A DNA stretch of 57,522 bases from Prevotella sp. (GTDB taxonomy: Bacteria; Bacteroidota; Bacteroidia; Bacteroidales; Bacteroidaceae), in NCBI GenBank assembly GCA_022511065.1, contig JAFLSG010000007.1, forward strand, positions 1-57,522. Direction: 5' to 3'. The position numbers were made by a program, and so were the translations under genes. The notes under the pieces were generated by a model. The model did no database searches. It saw only the letters and a list, made by a program, of their open reading frames with translations, and was not told where the DNA came from. Below are positions 9,301 to 17,481 of the stretch, one piece after another (the first letter of the stretch is position 1; each line of letters opens with the position of its first letter).

Positions 9301-10043
9301 CCAAGAATGACGATGAGATGATTCGGTGGTATGACCGCGAAGACCACACCATTTTTGATGTCTGCGCGGATGATCATTGTCAGCGTTATCAGGGTATCAC
9401 CCGCGTGAATAACCCTGCGGTGGAGCAGGCGATTGATGCGACACGCGGGCAGATACTTACATACGACAATGAAATTTGCGACACCCGTTTCTCGAAATGC
9501 TGCGGTGGGCAGACGGAGGAATTTCAGTATTGTTGGGAAGATTCGCCCAAGCCTTATCTTGTTTCCTTCCACGACCCTTATTGCAACACCAACGACAAGC
9601 ACGTCCTTTCGCAGATATTGAATGACTACGATCAGGAAACGCACGATTTCTACCGCTGGGAGGTCGCTTACACGCAAAAAGAATTGTCTGCGCTCATCTC
9701 CCAAAAACTCAAGGAGGATATGGGGGATATTATCGACCTTATTCCATTAGAGCGTGGCAAGAGCGGGCGTATCTGGAAACTGAAGATTGTAGGAACAAAG
9801 AAGACATTTACCATCGGCAAGGAACTCGAGATTCGCCGCACACTCAGCGAGACCCATCTCTATAGTTCCGCTTTTGATGTGGAAAAGCGCGACGGTAGTT
9901 TCATTTTTTATGGACGCGGTTGGGGGCATGGTGTAGGATTGTGTCAGATAGGTGCGGCCGTTATGGGTGAGCAGGGAAAGAAGTATGACGAAATTCTCCT
10001 TTACTATTATAGGGGAGCGGAAATCCAGAAAATCTATGAGTAA
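6360..10043 (+). CDS. GT2 glycosyltransferase + HIT-like (DUF4922) + SpoIID fusion
   Basis: A 1,227-residue multidomain protein with no signal peptide. Residues about 1-240 resemble a degenerate GT-A fold. A clear GT2 domain follows (about 249-460: [24 protein letters not shown], the acidic QLDSDDLY). Residues about 520-830 form a DUF4922-type region with [10 protein letters not shown] and PDHAHFQAG. The latter gives H642-x-H644-x-Q646, the catalytic signature of HIT/GalT-like nucleotidyl transferases and phosphorylases. Residues about 890-1227 are a SpoIID/LytB domain (ISSEMK with the catalytic-type Glu, [21 protein letters not shown]), a family that cleaves peptidoglycan glycan strands. Its stop overlaps the AmpG-like gene by 8 nt. 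This suggests handling of peptidoglycan sugars, but lack of an export signal for a lytic domain is odd. All enzymatic roles are inferred. Confidence 0.85.
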   Translation: MREKIDCFLPCERFLTVKKAASQFQRSKTIQNIFLLVSEISDSDDAWPVHRQIAVESLTSSATMMKIAENATADYVLLQTKPSQIILGEGALERMLRVARDSDAAMVYADHYDMVGEQRKDHPVIDYQLGSLRDDFDFGSLLLIKTSLLHAFAASQADGQDYRHAGLYALRLFLSRNGEIFHINEKLYTEEETDSRASGVKQFDYVNPANREVQIEMEHAITWHLSEIKCLIDATRCHLIDFNEQEFENEASVIIPVYNREKTILDAVNSALGQKTAFKFNVIVVDNHSTDETTNLLRSIHDERLIHIIPERTDLGIGGCWNVAVNDDRCGRFAVQLDSDDLYSSPKTLQQVVDAFYKQGAAMVIGSYRMCDFELNTLPPGLIDHKEWTDENGPNNALRINGLGAPRAFFTPLLRQIQLPNTSYGEDYAAGLIFSRNYRIGRIFTELYLCRRWGGNSDAALSIEKINANNLYKDRLRTLEVLARQRMLQDWQEDTHDQSLRRFFNRQLDKWEAARTRYQELRSVQTRELPIGTASTMIVQWNPARIVSTGAKIDKQTIGERPCFLCEQNRPKEQMKRVIDNKYELLVNPFPILPMHFTIPSLRHEPQRIYEAYGEIHKLLEAYPELMVFYNGPKCGASAPDHAHFQAGTSGILPLQQAWMRLNRSLTPLVSLNDEEDISLIEEYPCPAFLIRSRSEYGGEQLFRRLYEALPMQDDDTEPMMNIVGWRNGDEYLSVVFPRRKHRPECYDAEGDNQYLISPGALDMAGLLITPRQKDFERITPQTALGILQEVAITRTEQQQVIERLKANNAKAEAAVCSITNSKEPTVTVGILRAQEITFELNGDYGAKGEIITGKQTVTLAEGSILWSGNQYHELTFSPQSDEASFSLNDVTIGIDFHWERQEKLTFEGTLRLTVEADKIVAINELPVEKYLTSVISSEMKATSSLELLKAHAVISRSWLLAQMEKRRKLDDGQNHFFSFAKNDDEMIRWYDREDHTIFDVCADDHCQRYQGITRVNNPAVEQAIDATRGQILTYDNEICDTRFSKCCGGQTEEFQYCWEDSPKPYLVSFHDPYCNTNDKHVLSQILNDYDQETHDFYRWEVAYTQKELSALISQKLKEDMGDIIDLIPLERGKSGRIWKLKIVGTKKTFTIGKELEIRRTLSETHLYSSAFDVEKRDGSFIFYGRGWGHGVGLCQIGAAVMGEQGKKYDEILLYYYRGAEIQKIYE

Positions 10044-11295
10044 GAGAAGAAGCCCGTGGGCTTGGGTTCCCACACTATACTTTGCCGAGGGTCTGCCCTA
10101 TGTGGCGGTGATGACCATTTCGCTGATTATGTATAAGCGACTCGGACTTTCCAACACCGATATCACCCTCTATACGTCATGGCTCTACTTGCCATGGGTC
10201 ATCAAGCCACTATGGGGGCCCTTCGTGGATGTCATCAAAACCAAGCGATGGTGGATTGTCACGATGCAATTGCTTATCGGTGCAGCATTCGGCGGAGTAG
10301 CATTTACGATTCCCAGTCCCTATTGGCTGCAAGGCACACTTGCATTCTTTTGGCTGATGGCTTTTTCAAGCGCCACCCACGATATTGCGGCAGATGGCTT
10401 TTATATGTTGGGCCTCAGCCAGCATCGTCAGGCATATTTCGTGGGTATTCGCTCCACATTCTATCGCATCGCGACCATCTTCGGTCAAGGCTTATTAGTG
10501 ATGCTTGCCGGCAATCTTGAGGTCATCACCCGCAACGTAAGATACTCCTGGAGTCTGATGTTCTATGGTATGGCAGGACTTTTCATTGCCTTCTGGCTAT
10601 GGCATCATTACATCCTTCCGCGCCCAGAGAAGGAAAATAAGGAACAAGCAACCAACTCGCAATTACGGCACACTATCGTGACGTTCTTCCAGAAGCCGCA
10701 GGTATGGACAGGCATCTGTTTCATGCTCTTCTACCGTATGCCTGAAGGCTTGCTTGCCAAAGTCAGTGCGCTATTTCTCATTGATGCGCAGAACAAGGGC
10801 GGACTTGGACTCTCGCCTGCTGAATATGGTTTTGTGCAGGGTACGGTGGGCGTCATCGCATTGACACTCGGCGGCATACTCGGCGGTATCGCCGCAAGCA
10901 GGGATGGATTGAAGCGGTGGCTGTGGCCGATGGTATGCGCAATCACCTTGCCCGACCTCGTCTATGTCTATCTCGCCTACGCCCTCCCGCAGAATCTTGG
11001 CATCATCAACGTATGCGTGTTCATAGAGCAATTCGGCTACGGATTCGGATTCTCTGCCTATATGCTATACCTTATTTATTATAGTCAGGGAGAGCATAAG
11101 ACCGCCCACTACGCGCTATGTACGGCACTGATGGCACTTTCCATGATGATTCCCGGGCTATTTGCCGGTGCGTTGCAGGAGACTGTGGGCTACCAGACTT
11201 TCTTTATCATCGTCGTGGCGGCTTGCTCACTCACGTTCATCGTTTCTTCCCTGCTGAAGATTGACCCTGAGTTTGGGAAAAAGGCGGCTGATTGA
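10036..11295 (+). CDS. AmpG-like MFS permease
   Basis: A 419-residue major-facilitator protein with about 12 hydrophobic helices. Its start ([22 protein letters not shown]) and the segment [14 protein letters not shown] resemble AmpG, the inner-membrane importer of GlcNAc-anhydro-muropeptides, and the related acetyl-CoA transporter group. The frame extends to 9952, but the ATG at 10036 begins the recognisable protein and overlaps the upstream stop (ATGAGTAA), which implies translational coupling. Coupling to a SpoIID-domain protein supports a cell-wall recycling role. The substrate is not proven. Confidence 0.82.
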   Translation: MSKRRSPWAWVPTLYFAEGLPYVAVMTISLIMYKRLGLSNTDITLYTSWLYLPWVIKPLWGPFVDVIKTKRWWIVTMQLLIGAAFGGVAFTIPSPYWLQGTLAFFWLMAFSSATHDIAADGFYMLGLSQHRQAYFVGIRSTFYRIATIFGQGLLVMLAGNLEVITRNVRYSWSLMFYGMAGLFIAFWLWHHYILPRPEKENKEQATNSQLRHTIVTFFQKPQVWTGICFMLFYRMPEGLLAKVSALFLIDAQNKGGLGLSPAEYGFVQGTVGVIALTLGGILGGIAASRDGLKRWLWPMVCAITLPDLVYVYLAYALPQNLGIINVCVFIEQFGYGFGFSAYMLYLIYYSQGEHKTAHYALCTALMALSMMIPGLFAGALQETVGYQTFFIIVVAACSLTFIVSSLLKIDPEFGKKAAD

Positions 11296-11332
11296 CATTT
11301 GCATATATTCTATGCATATTCGCGCCCTTGTT

Positions 11333-12244
11333 TCAGATGCCAAGTCCCCCTTGGTAGCCAACATCCACTGCCTTGGATTGCAGAATCCGTGAGTTAGGCG
11401 GCACATCGTGCGTCAGCCACAAGTTGCCACCTATCACTGAGCCTCGCCCAATGGTGATGCGCCCAAGCACAGAAGCATTTGAATAGATGGTCACATAGTC
11501 TTCTATAATAGGATGCCTCGGGAAGTTCAGCATCTTTCCGTCTTCATCATACTTGAAACTCTTTGCACCGAGCGTAACACCCTGATAGAGTGACACGTGA
11601 CTGCCTATAATAGCCGTCTCACCAATCACCACACCCGTGCCGTGGTCTATTGAGAAGAACTCCCCTATCTCTGCCCCCGGATGGATGTCTATCCCCGTCT
11701 TTGAATGTGCCTGCTCGGTGATGATGCGTGGAATGACGGGCACATTCATCTGATGTAGCATGTGGGCGACCCGATAGTGCGTCATCGCATTCACCGACGG
11801 ATAGCTGAATATCACTTCCCCGTAGTTTCGTGCCGCAGGGTCATTGTCAAACATCGCCTCCACATCCGTAAACAGCAGCCGCTTAATCTCCGGCAGCCCG
11901 TCAATGAAGTGCAACGCCATCTCCTCCGCACGCCCGAACACATCGTCGTCATCGCATTCCTCACAAAACTGCAATCCGCGCGCTATCTGCACGCGCAACA
12001 GCCTGAACAAATCCTCCATGTGTACGCCGATGTGATACGAGCGTATCTCTTCGTCAGGCAGCCGCTTGTGGAAATAGTCCGTGAATACGATTTTCTTCAC
12101 CAATGCCACGATTTCCCTCACATCCTCCACCGATGGCAGAGGTGCCTCCGTCGCCGGCATCATACTCAGTTCTTTTTCTGTATGCTTCGACAAGGCTGCC
12201 ACGTTTCTACGCAACACCTTGCTCACTTCCTTCCTGTCCATCAT
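11333..12244 (-). CDS. cysE: serine O-acetyltransferase (EpsC/CysE type)
   Basis: Makes O-acetylserine from serine and acetyl-CoA, the first committed step to cysteine. The 303-residue product has a helical N-terminal half containing SYPSVNAMTHYRVAHML. A left-handed beta-helix follows, built of hexapeptide repeats (GAEIGEFFSIDHGTGVVIG, GVTLGAKSF), with catalytic-type His and Asp in IDHG. The long N-terminus fits the EpsC/SatA subgroup. I chose the ATG at 12244 because a full promoter lies at 12270-12301, inside the longer open frame. It converges on the AmpG-like gene, leaving only 37 nt. Confidence 0.92.
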   Translation of the reverse strand: MMDRKEVSKVLRRNVAALSKHTEKELSMMPATEAPLPSVEDVREIVALVKKIVFTDYFHKRLPDEEIRSYHIGVHMEDLFRLLRVQIARGLQFCEECDDDDVFGRAEEMALHFIDGLPEIKRLLFTDVEAMFDNDPAARNYGEVIFSYPSVNAMTHYRVAHMLHQMNVPVIPRIITEQAHSKTGIDIHPGAEIGEFFSIDHGTGVVIGETAIIGSHVSLYQGVTLGAKSFKYDEDGKMLNFPRHPIIEDYVTIYSNASVLGRITIGRGSVIGGNLWLTHDVPPNSRILQSKAVDVGYQGGLGI

Positions 12245-12269
12245 CGTATAGCCTTTGCTTATGAAAGTG

Positions 12270-12301
12270 CAAAAGTACACATTTCCCGACAATATGCCAA
12301 A
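12270..12301 (-). promoter_or_regulatory. promoter of cysE
   Basis: On the - strand TTTG (12301-12298), 20 bp, then TACTTTTG (12277-12270): an exact match to the Bacteroidetes promoter pattern. It ends 26 nt before the cysE ATG and fixes that start. Confidence 0.8.
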
Positions 12302-12322
12302 CTTTGGCAGGAAAATCCGGGG

Positions 12323-13207
12323 TCAGAAATCATGCGTGAGGTCATCACTCAGCCAAGTATCATCCACCGTGACCGTGAAAGAGTTGGAACGAGAGCCGGC
12401 AGCAGCCTCATCGAATAGGCTGCCGTGGCAAATGGTAATGCGGTTACGCTGAATGGGGATGTCCACGATGGTTTTCTCTGTCAGCACATCAGTGTTGGCA
12501 TTATGGGTGGTCACCTTTACTTCCAAGGTGTCGCGCTCGGCATGAGGAATGGTATAAATCTCAAACTCACGCTCAGAGCCTGTAACGTCAATATTGGTAG
12601 TCTGCTTGGACTGCACCGTGCCATAACCCGTAACGGCGGAATAAGTACCAGCCCCTCCCGTATAGTAAAACTGTATTTGCGTCGTGCCCACAGGAATAGG
12701 CTCATCTACCATAAAGCGAATCTTAGCCACTACGCGCGTCAGCGGAAGCTGCTTTTCCACGCCTTCCTCGCCCACCACGAAAGTGCCGAAATAGCTGAAT
12801 GTGTCGGTATAGCCCTGCGCGTTGGTGAACTTTATCTTATTGACATCGGTCATCGTGGGATTTCCGTTGCTACTATGCGCCACCGCAGCGATAGAATAGC
12901 TTCCTTCCGCCAACATAAGGCGCACCACACCATAATCCGCATCGCCCAACTTCTGATTAATCTGCTTCACGCGCACACCCGTTTCATCGTAAATGGCGAA
13001 ATTCATCCGGGTGCTGATATCCGATAATTCCGCGGCTCGGGTGAACGTCGCGAAAGGCACTTGTTCAAAGCTGCTGACCCACATCACCACGTTGGCAGGT
13101 TCTTCTTTCACCGCTGGTTCACCCATAGGCATTTTCTCACATGACATCGTTAAAAACACTGATGTCAACAGGACACAATACTTGCTCAATTTTCTGTTTT
13201 TCATCAT
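12323..13207 (-). CDS. Mfa2/FimB-like fimbrial anchor lipoprotein
   Basis: A 294-residue exported lipoprotein (lipobox LTMSC, Cys 23). After the signal come two beta-sandwich-like regions rich in aromatic and Gly/Thr strands, with PLTRVVAKIRFMV in the middle. This layout and motif fit the Mfa2/FimB family (Bacteroidales fimbrial anchors that cap and tether fimbriae to the outer membrane). No fimbrillin shaft gene, tip gene or second anchor lies nearby, so it is an orphan in this window. It could equally serve as a surface adhesin. ATG codons at 13207 and 13204 are both possible starts. Confidence 0.7.
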   Translation of the reverse strand: MMKNRKLSKYCVLLTSVFLTMSCEKMPMGEPAVKEEPANVVMWVSSFEQVPFATFTRAAELSDISTRMNFAIYDETGVRVKQINQKLGDADYGVVRLMLAEGSYSIAAVAHSSNGNPTMTDVNKIKFTNAQGYTDTFSYFGTFVVGEEGVEKQLPLTRVVAKIRFMVDEPIPVGTTQIQFYYTGGAGTYSAVTGYGTVQSKQTTNIDVTGSEREFEIYTIPHAERDTLEVKVTTHNANTDVLTEKTIVDIPIQRNRITICHGSLFDEAAAGSRSNSFTVTVDDTWLSDDLTHDF

Positions 13208-13237
13208 CGTATAGGTTCAAAGTTAAAAAATCTTTGG

Positions 13238-13245
13238 CAAAGATA
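13238..13245 (-). promoter_or_regulatory. -7 box upstream of the Mfa2-like gene
   Basis: TATCTTTG on the - strand, 30 nt before the ATG. A second match, TAACTTTG, lies closer at 13225-13218. No correctly spaced -33 TTTG was found for either, so the first is preferred on leader length. Confidence 0.5.
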
Positions 13246-13320
13246 GTTGCTTTCTGCCTCAATAGCGAAGAAAGCGCCCTATTCTTACACTTTTTTAACA
13301 CTATTATTTTCGCTCAATTA

Positions 13321-13351
13321 TTTGCTGTTCCAGCAGAATCATATAATTTTG
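13321..13351 (+). promoter_or_regulatory. promoter of crcB
   Basis: TTTG (13321-13324), 19 bp, TAATTTTG (13344-13351): a full -33/-7 match. Transcription would begin near 13358, leaving a leader of only about 16 nt, too short for a fluoride riboswitch. Confidence 0.75.
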
Positions 13352-13373
13352 CGCCCGTATTCAATATGATGTC

Positions 13374-13748
13374 ATGAACATAGTAATGCGTGAAATCTTG
13401 TTTGTTGCCGCAGGCGGTGCCCTAGGCTCCGTGGGGCGGTATCTTGTCTCCAAGATGGTGGCAACCTCCTTTCCGTGGGGAACATTTGCGGTGAATATTC
13501 TCGGTTCGCTGCTGATTGGGCTGCTGACGGGCTTCTTCAACCGAGGGGCATTGTCGCCGGAGATGAAATTATTGTTCGTGACGGGTTTCTGTGGCGGTTT
13601 TACCACTTTCAGCACATTCGCCAACGAGTCGTTCAACATGCTGAAGAGCGGAGATGTGGTCTGGGCTTCCGTATATGTTGGGAGCAGTGTGGCTGTCGGT
13701 CTTCTCGCCGTCTATTGCGGATTACATCTGGCAGAAACCATCAAATAA
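13374..13748 (+). CDS. crcB: CrcB/Fluc fluoride channel
   Basis: Fluc proteins are dual-topology dimeric channels that expel fluoride across the inner membrane. The 124-residue product has four hydrophobic helices and the family's conserved blocks: GGALGSVGRY near the N-terminus, WGTFAVNILGS with the pore-lining Asn, and GFCGGFTTFSTF with the central sodium-site and Phe-box region. Length is typical for a single-copy homodimer. An alternative start is the ATG at 13386. It is monocistronic as far as can be seen, with its own promoter and a repeat array starting 46 nt past its stop. Confidence 0.92.
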   Translation: MNIVMREILFVAAGGALGSVGRYLVSKMVATSFPWGTFAVNILGSLLIGLLTGFFNRGALSPEMKLLFVTGFCGGFTTFSTFANESFNMLKSGDVVWASVYVGSSVAVGLLAVYCGLHLAETIK

Positions 13749-13780
13749 ATTCCATTGCATATAGCAAAAAATCACTCTCA

Positions 13781-13913
13781 GCTCGACGACACCTCATTTT
13801 GTGCTCCGCAGTGCGCCATTTTGTGCTCCGCGATGTCTCATTTTGTGCTTCACAGTTGCTCAATTTGTGCTCCAGAGTTGCACGACGGAGCACAAAATGA
13901 CGCATCGTCGAGC
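13781..13913. repeat. 22-nt period repeat array 1, enclosed by a palindrome
   Basis: Four contiguous units start at exact 22-nt steps (13795, 13817, 13839, 13861). Each begins CATTTTGTGCT (CAATTTGTGCT in the last) and continues with a variable 11-mer. An inverted copy, CGGAGCACAAAATG (13886-13899), pairs perfectly over 14 bp with 13795-13808. Outside these, GCTCGACGA (13781-13789) and TCGTCGAGC (13905-13913) form a further 9-bp pair, so the whole can fold back on itself. It lies downstream of crcB on the + strand. No coding frame follows the period. The function is unknown. Confidence 0.8.
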
Positions 13914-13984
13914 CTAAAATCGTACACGCGCGCGTACATTAATTATATACAAAGGGAGGATAAAATTTCATTGGGCAGAATAAA

Positions 13985-14080
13985 AAAGAAGAAGGCCCGT
14001 TTCCCAACGAGCCTTTTCCTACTTACTTAAAAAACTAAATTAATCAACCATAAACCTTAACCATTAAAATCTTAATGCTG
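13985..14080 (-). ncRNA. candidate short - strand transcript
   Basis: On the - strand a -7-like box TACTTTTG (14091-14084) is followed by about 65 nt of AT-rich non-coding sequence and then a stem with a strong T-run (13992-14017). A transcript of roughly 90 nt would result. No spaced -33 box and no recognised RNA family were found, so this is only a candidate. The rest of the gap (14018-14110) holds nothing else I recognise. Confidence 0.25.
13992..14017. terminator. bidirectional terminator in the crcB-regulator gap
   Basis: AAGGCCCGTT (13992-14001) and AACGAGCCTT (14006-14015) form a 10-position stem with one mismatch and a 4-nt loop. T-runs lie on the + side (TTTTCC) and, on the - strand, TTCTTCTTTTTT. 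It can end crcB transcription and any - strand transcript entering from the right. Confidence 0.6.
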
Positions 14081-14110
14081 GTGCAAAAGTACGGCAAGAA
14101 ATCCGGAAGC

Positions 14111-14188
14111 ATGTTCAAAGTGCGTTTTTTGATGTTTAAAATGCGCTAAATCACATATTCTCCACTAAAAATCACGCATTTTAAACAT
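14111..14188 (+). promoter_or_regulatory. 21-bp-spaced direct repeats, possible AraC-type operator
   Basis: ATGTTCAAAGTGCG (14111-14124) and ATGTTTAAAATGCG (14132-14145) are direct repeats (12 of 14 identical) starting exactly 21 bp apart. That is two helical turns, the half-site spacing used by AraC. A third copy in opposite orientation, CGCATTTTAAACAT, lies at 14175-14188 and is a perfect reverse complement of the second. The next gene encodes a protein with an AraC-type DNA-binding domain, so autoregulation is plausible. Confidence 0.5.
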
Positions 14189-14249
14189 TTCGTGTGTCAT
14201 TTTGTTCGTTTTTCCGCTCCAGAGCGAAGAATATTTCGAAAAAAAGCAA

Positions 14250-14257
14250 TATCTTTG
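14250..14257 (+). promoter_or_regulatory. -7 box of the hybrid regulator gene
   Basis: TATCTTTG matches TAnnTTTG, 25 nt before the GTG start. No TTTG at the proper -33 distance, which would fit an activator-dependent promoter. Confidence 0.55.
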
Positions 14258-14282
14258 CATTCGAAAACAAGAAACTTAAAAC

Positions 14283-15968
14283 GTGAACTCACACATTATA
14301 GGCATCGTTTTCCTGTTGGCAATAGTCCTCGGGCTCGCAGTTGCGGGCAGAAAGACTTACCTGCGTAGCATGCGCATTCAGGCGCGCCTGCGTATGAGTT
14401 CCATATTTACAAATATCACCCACGAACTGCTCACCCCGCTGACCGTCATATCCGCCTCGATAGACAAGTTGCGGGAAGATGAGCCCAAATACGGGCGCGA
14501 TTACGACCTGATGCAGTTGAACATCCAGCGAATGGTGCGCCTGCTTCAGCAGATTTTGGAGACCAGCAAGTCACAGGCGGGAGAACTGAAACTGCTCGTG
14601 GCTAACGGAGACGTGATGAAATACATCCGCGAGACGGCGGAATGCTTAGAGCCGTTGATTCATAAAAAACGGATGAAGTTTGTCATAGAGTGCAAACCGG
14701 AGAGCATGATGGGATGGATTGACACCGATAAAATCGATAAAATCATCTATAATCTCCTGTCGAATGCCGCGAAATACTCGGATGTAGAGGGTGAGGTATC
14801 CATTCTGGCGGAAACCAATGCCACTTTCGACCATGTGCGCATCAAGGTGCAAGACAACGGAAGCGGTATCTCGAAAGCAAAATTGAAGAAGCTCTATCAG
14901 CGATTCCAGGATGGCGACTACCGGCATCACCAGACTATCGGAACGGGCTTGGGACTTGCATTGACACGCGATCTTGTCTTTCTGCACAACGGTACGATAG
15001 ATTGCGAGAGCGAGGAAGGCAAAGGTACAACCTTCATCGTCACGCTGCCCATCTTCAAAGAAGCATTCACGCCAGAGCAAAGAGACGAGCAGCATAAGAT
15101 TGACCTCAACATTCCCAAGAACTCCATCATCGACTTCGATACAATCATCCCCGATAGCGATGAGGAACTGGAAGACGAGGGCAACATCGACGAGGAAAGC
15201 TACAAACTGCTGATTGTGGAAGACAACATCGAGCTGTTGCTGATGATGAAACAGCTGCTGAAGCCCTATTACCGCATCTATACGGCGGGCAATGGTGCCA
15301 AGGCACTTGAGATTGTCCATCAAAAAGACCTCGACCTCATCATTTCCGATGTGATGATGCCGGAAATGAACGGATATGAGCTGACCAAACGAGTCAAGGA
15401 GGATGCGAACTACCACCATCTGCCCATCATCCTGCTGACTGCAAGGACACAGGAAGAAGATATGCAAGAGGCATTGCGCGTGGGAGCAGACGAATTCCTG
15501 ACCAAGCCTTTCCGATTGGGCGACCTGAAACTGCGCATTGACAATATCATCGAAAACCGCAAGCGAATACAGAGCGAATACAGTCAGCAGACGATGGAAG
15601 AGACGCGGCAGAAAGTCGCGAAAGCCTCTTCTCCCGACGAAGAATTCCTTAGTCGTGCATTGGGATTCGTTCACGCTCATTTGGACGACGAAAGCTATGA
15701 CCGCGAGGCACTCGCCGCAGATATGGGCTCCAGTTCTTCCACCTTATATAATAAGTTGCGCTCCATCACGGGCATGAATGTATCGGCATTCATCCGCGAC
15801 ATCCGTCTGAAAGAGGCAAAGCGCATCGCAGAGGAAGATCCGAGCATCCGCGTCAGCGACCTCGCCTATCGCGTAGGATTCCATGACCCGCGCTACTTCT
15901 CCACTTGCTTCAAGAAGCAATTCGGGATGCAGCCGAAAGAATTCCTCGAGAGAATTACCCCCCCCTAA
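14283..15968 (+). CDS. compact hybrid histidine kinase / response regulator with AraC HTH
   Basis: One 561-residue protein carries a full phosphorelay. A single N-terminal membrane helix (about 3-20) leads to the HisKA H-box NITHELLTPL (His 47). Next come the HATPase domain (N box LLSNAAKYS, DNGSGIS, GTGLGLA), a receiver domain with phospho-acceptor Asp 356 in ISDVMMPEMNG and Lys in TKPF, and an AraC-type double helix-turn-helix (about 450-561). Hybrid two-component systems usually have a large periplasmic sensor with beta-propeller repeats. Here none exists; only a few residues could face the periplasm. The signal may therefore come from a partner membrane protein or the cytoplasm. The start is GTG. 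The 3' end overlaps the convergent symporter gene by 4 nt. Confidence 0.88.
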   Translation: MNSHIIGIVFLLAIVLGLAVAGRKTYLRSMRIQARLRMSSIFTNITHELLTPLTVISASIDKLREDEPKYGRDYDLMQLNIQRMVRLLQQILETSKSQAGELKLLVANGDVMKYIRETAECLEPLIHKKRMKFVIECKPESMMGWIDTDKIDKIIYNLLSNAAKYSDVEGEVSILAETNATFDHVRIKVQDNGSGISKAKLKKLYQRFQDGDYRHHQTIGTGLGLALTRDLVFLHNGTIDCESEEGKGTTFIVTLPIFKEAFTPEQRDEQHKIDLNIPKNSIIDFDTIIPDSDEELEDEGNIDEESYKLLIVEDNIELLLMMKQLLKPYYRIYTAGNGAKALEIVHQKDLDLIISDVMMPEMNGYELTKRVKEDANYHHLPIILLTARTQEEDMQEALRVGADEFLTKPFRLGDLKLRIDNIIENRKRIQSEYSQQTMEETRQKVAKASSPDEEFLSRALGFVHAHLDDESYDREALAADMGSSSSTLYNKLRSITGMNVSAFIRDIRLKEAKRIAEEDPSIRVSDLAYRVGFHDPRYFSTCFKKQFGMQPKEFLERITPP

Positions 15969-17380
15969 AATTCCCGGAGACAAGTGGAAACCTGCAGCCC
16001 CGTGAAGGTTAGCAAGCCATTAAGCATCAGTAGTTCGTACCCGAATTGGTAACCCGTGTATTGGGATACCAATAAGTCAATCATCCAGCATAACAAGGGC
16101 GATGCCACGCATATATAAGGCACGTGGCGGTCATTCGGTTTCCTTTTGGTCAGCATGCCAAAGGCAAAAAGTCCCAAAAGCGGCCCATAAGTATAGCCGC
16201 ACATCACGTAGATGGCATCAATCATACTGGTGGAATTCAGCATCCTGAACAGCAATATCAGAAGCACAAACAAAAGACTCATCCCCATGTGCGCCCGTTT
16301 CCTCAACCGCTCATCACCAGCCTTGCCCCGTATATCCACACAATAGCTTGTGGTCAGGGAGGTAAGGGCAGAATCCGCACTGGAGAAAGAGGCAGCCACA
16401 AGACCTATCGTGAAAGGAATGACAACAGACAGTCCGCTCGTTTGCACATACGACGGCAAGAGTGCATCGCCTAAAGCGACAGGAGTGCCCTTCGCCTGTG
16501 CCAGCATCACCAACAGTATGCCAAGCGAGAGGAATAGCAAGTTGGCAGGCACAAACGCCACGCCATACGTACACATATCTTTCCTCGCCTCACCCAATGT
16601 CTTGCATGTCAGGTTCTTCTGCATCATATCCTGATCAAGGCCAGTCATCACCACCACGATGAACATACCACTGAGAAACTGCTTCCAGAAGTTCTGCTTG
16701 GAAACCCAATCGTCAAAAACGAACATACGGCTATGCTCATCCGCAGCAATCGCACGGACTGCCTCCACCACCGTCATATCCATCTCACCCATCACCTTAT
16801 ATATAATAAGGAGTAGCGCACTGAAGAGGCAAAGCGTCTGAAAAGTGTCCGTCCACACCAATGTCTTGATGCCTCCCTGCCTCGTATAGAGCCAAATCAG
16901 CCCCACCATACAAGTCACCGTCAGGGCAAAAGGTACACCCACCGCATCAAGGACAAACTGCTGAAGAATCATACAGACCACATAAAACCGCACCACAGCA
17001 CCCGTCATCTTCGACAAAAGGAAGAAAGACGCGCCCGTCTTATACGCTCTCACGCCCAACCTTTGTCCGAGATAGGCGTAAATCGTGGGCAACCGAAGCC
17101 GATAATAAAGCGGAAGCAATAGGAATGCCACCGCGAAATAACCGGGAATGAAACCCAAGCAAGTCTGCATATAGGTCATATCGGTGCGCGTAACCATGCC
17201 CGGTACCGACACGAATGTCACGCCCGAAACACTTGCCCCCACCATGCCGAACGCCACCATATACCACGGTGATTTCCTGTCCGCATGAAAGAAAGTTGCG
17301 TTCGTCGCTTTCCGTCCCGTCACCCTGCTGATGACAAACAGAAGGGAAAAGTACGCCAAAATCGTCAATATGATTATCAT
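15965..17380 (-). CDS. sodium:solute symporter family transporter
   Basis: A 471-residue inner-membrane protein with about 13 hydrophobic segments of the SSS (LeuT-fold) family. Recognisable parts are GMVGASVSGVTFVSVPGMV in the first inverted repeat and SFSSADSALTSLTTSYCVDI near helix 8, where the second sodium-binding Ser/Thr residues lie. The substrate (sugar, sialic acid, amino acid or other) cannot be told from sequence alone. The open frame extends to a TTG at 17431, but the ATG at 17380 precedes the first helix directly. A TAACTTTG box at 17396-17389 would give an almost leaderless message. It is divergent from trpB2. Confidence 0.85.
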   Translation of the reverse strand: MIIILTILAYFSLLFVISRVTGRKATNATFFHADRKSPWYMVAFGMVGASVSGVTFVSVPGMVTRTDMTYMQTCLGFIPGYFAVAFLLLPLYYRLRLPTIYAYLGQRLGVRAYKTGASFFLLSKMTGAVVRFYVVCMILQQFVLDAVGVPFALTVTCMVGLIWLYTRQGGIKTLVWTDTFQTLCLFSALLLIIYKVMGEMDMTVVEAVRAIAADEHSRMFVFDDWVSKQNFWKQFLSGMFIVVVMTGLDQDMMQKNLTCKTLGEARKDMCTYGVAFVPANLLFLSLGILLVMLAQAKGTPVALGDALLPSYVQTSGLSVVIPFTIGLVAASFSSADSALTSLTTSYCVDIRGKAGDERLRKRAHMGMSLLFVLLILLFRMLNSTSMIDAIYVMCGYTYGPLLGLFAFGMLTKRKPNDRHVPYICVASPLLCWMIDLLVSQYTGYQFGYELLMLNGLLTFTGLQVSTCLREF

Positions 17381-17438
17381 ATCGGCTGCAAAGTTACAGT
17401 TTTTTATCCATGAAGGGAATAAAGTAAGCAAAATTTAT

Positions 17439-17446
17439 TATCTTTG
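17439..17446 (+). promoter_or_regulatory. -7 box of trpB2
   Basis: TATCTTTG, 35 nt before the ATG chosen for trpB2. The ATG at 17455 would be nearly leaderless, so this box favours the later start. Confidence 0.55.
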
Positions 17447-17481
17447 CACGCGGAATGACATATTCTAAAACATCAAATATT

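Noticed and set aside
13321..13373. Fluoride riboswitch upstream of crcB
   Set aside because: The promoter leaves a leader of about 16 nt, too short for the aptamer, and no such fold is seen.
13755..14030. 91-codon frame spanning repeat array 1
   Set aside because: The 22-nt period is not a multiple of three, so no repeated peptide results; the cysteine-rich product is an artefact of the repeat.
14646..15680. 344-codon open frame on the - strand
   Set aside because: Antisense to the kinase/receiver domains of the hybrid regulator; composition is typical of a shadow frame.
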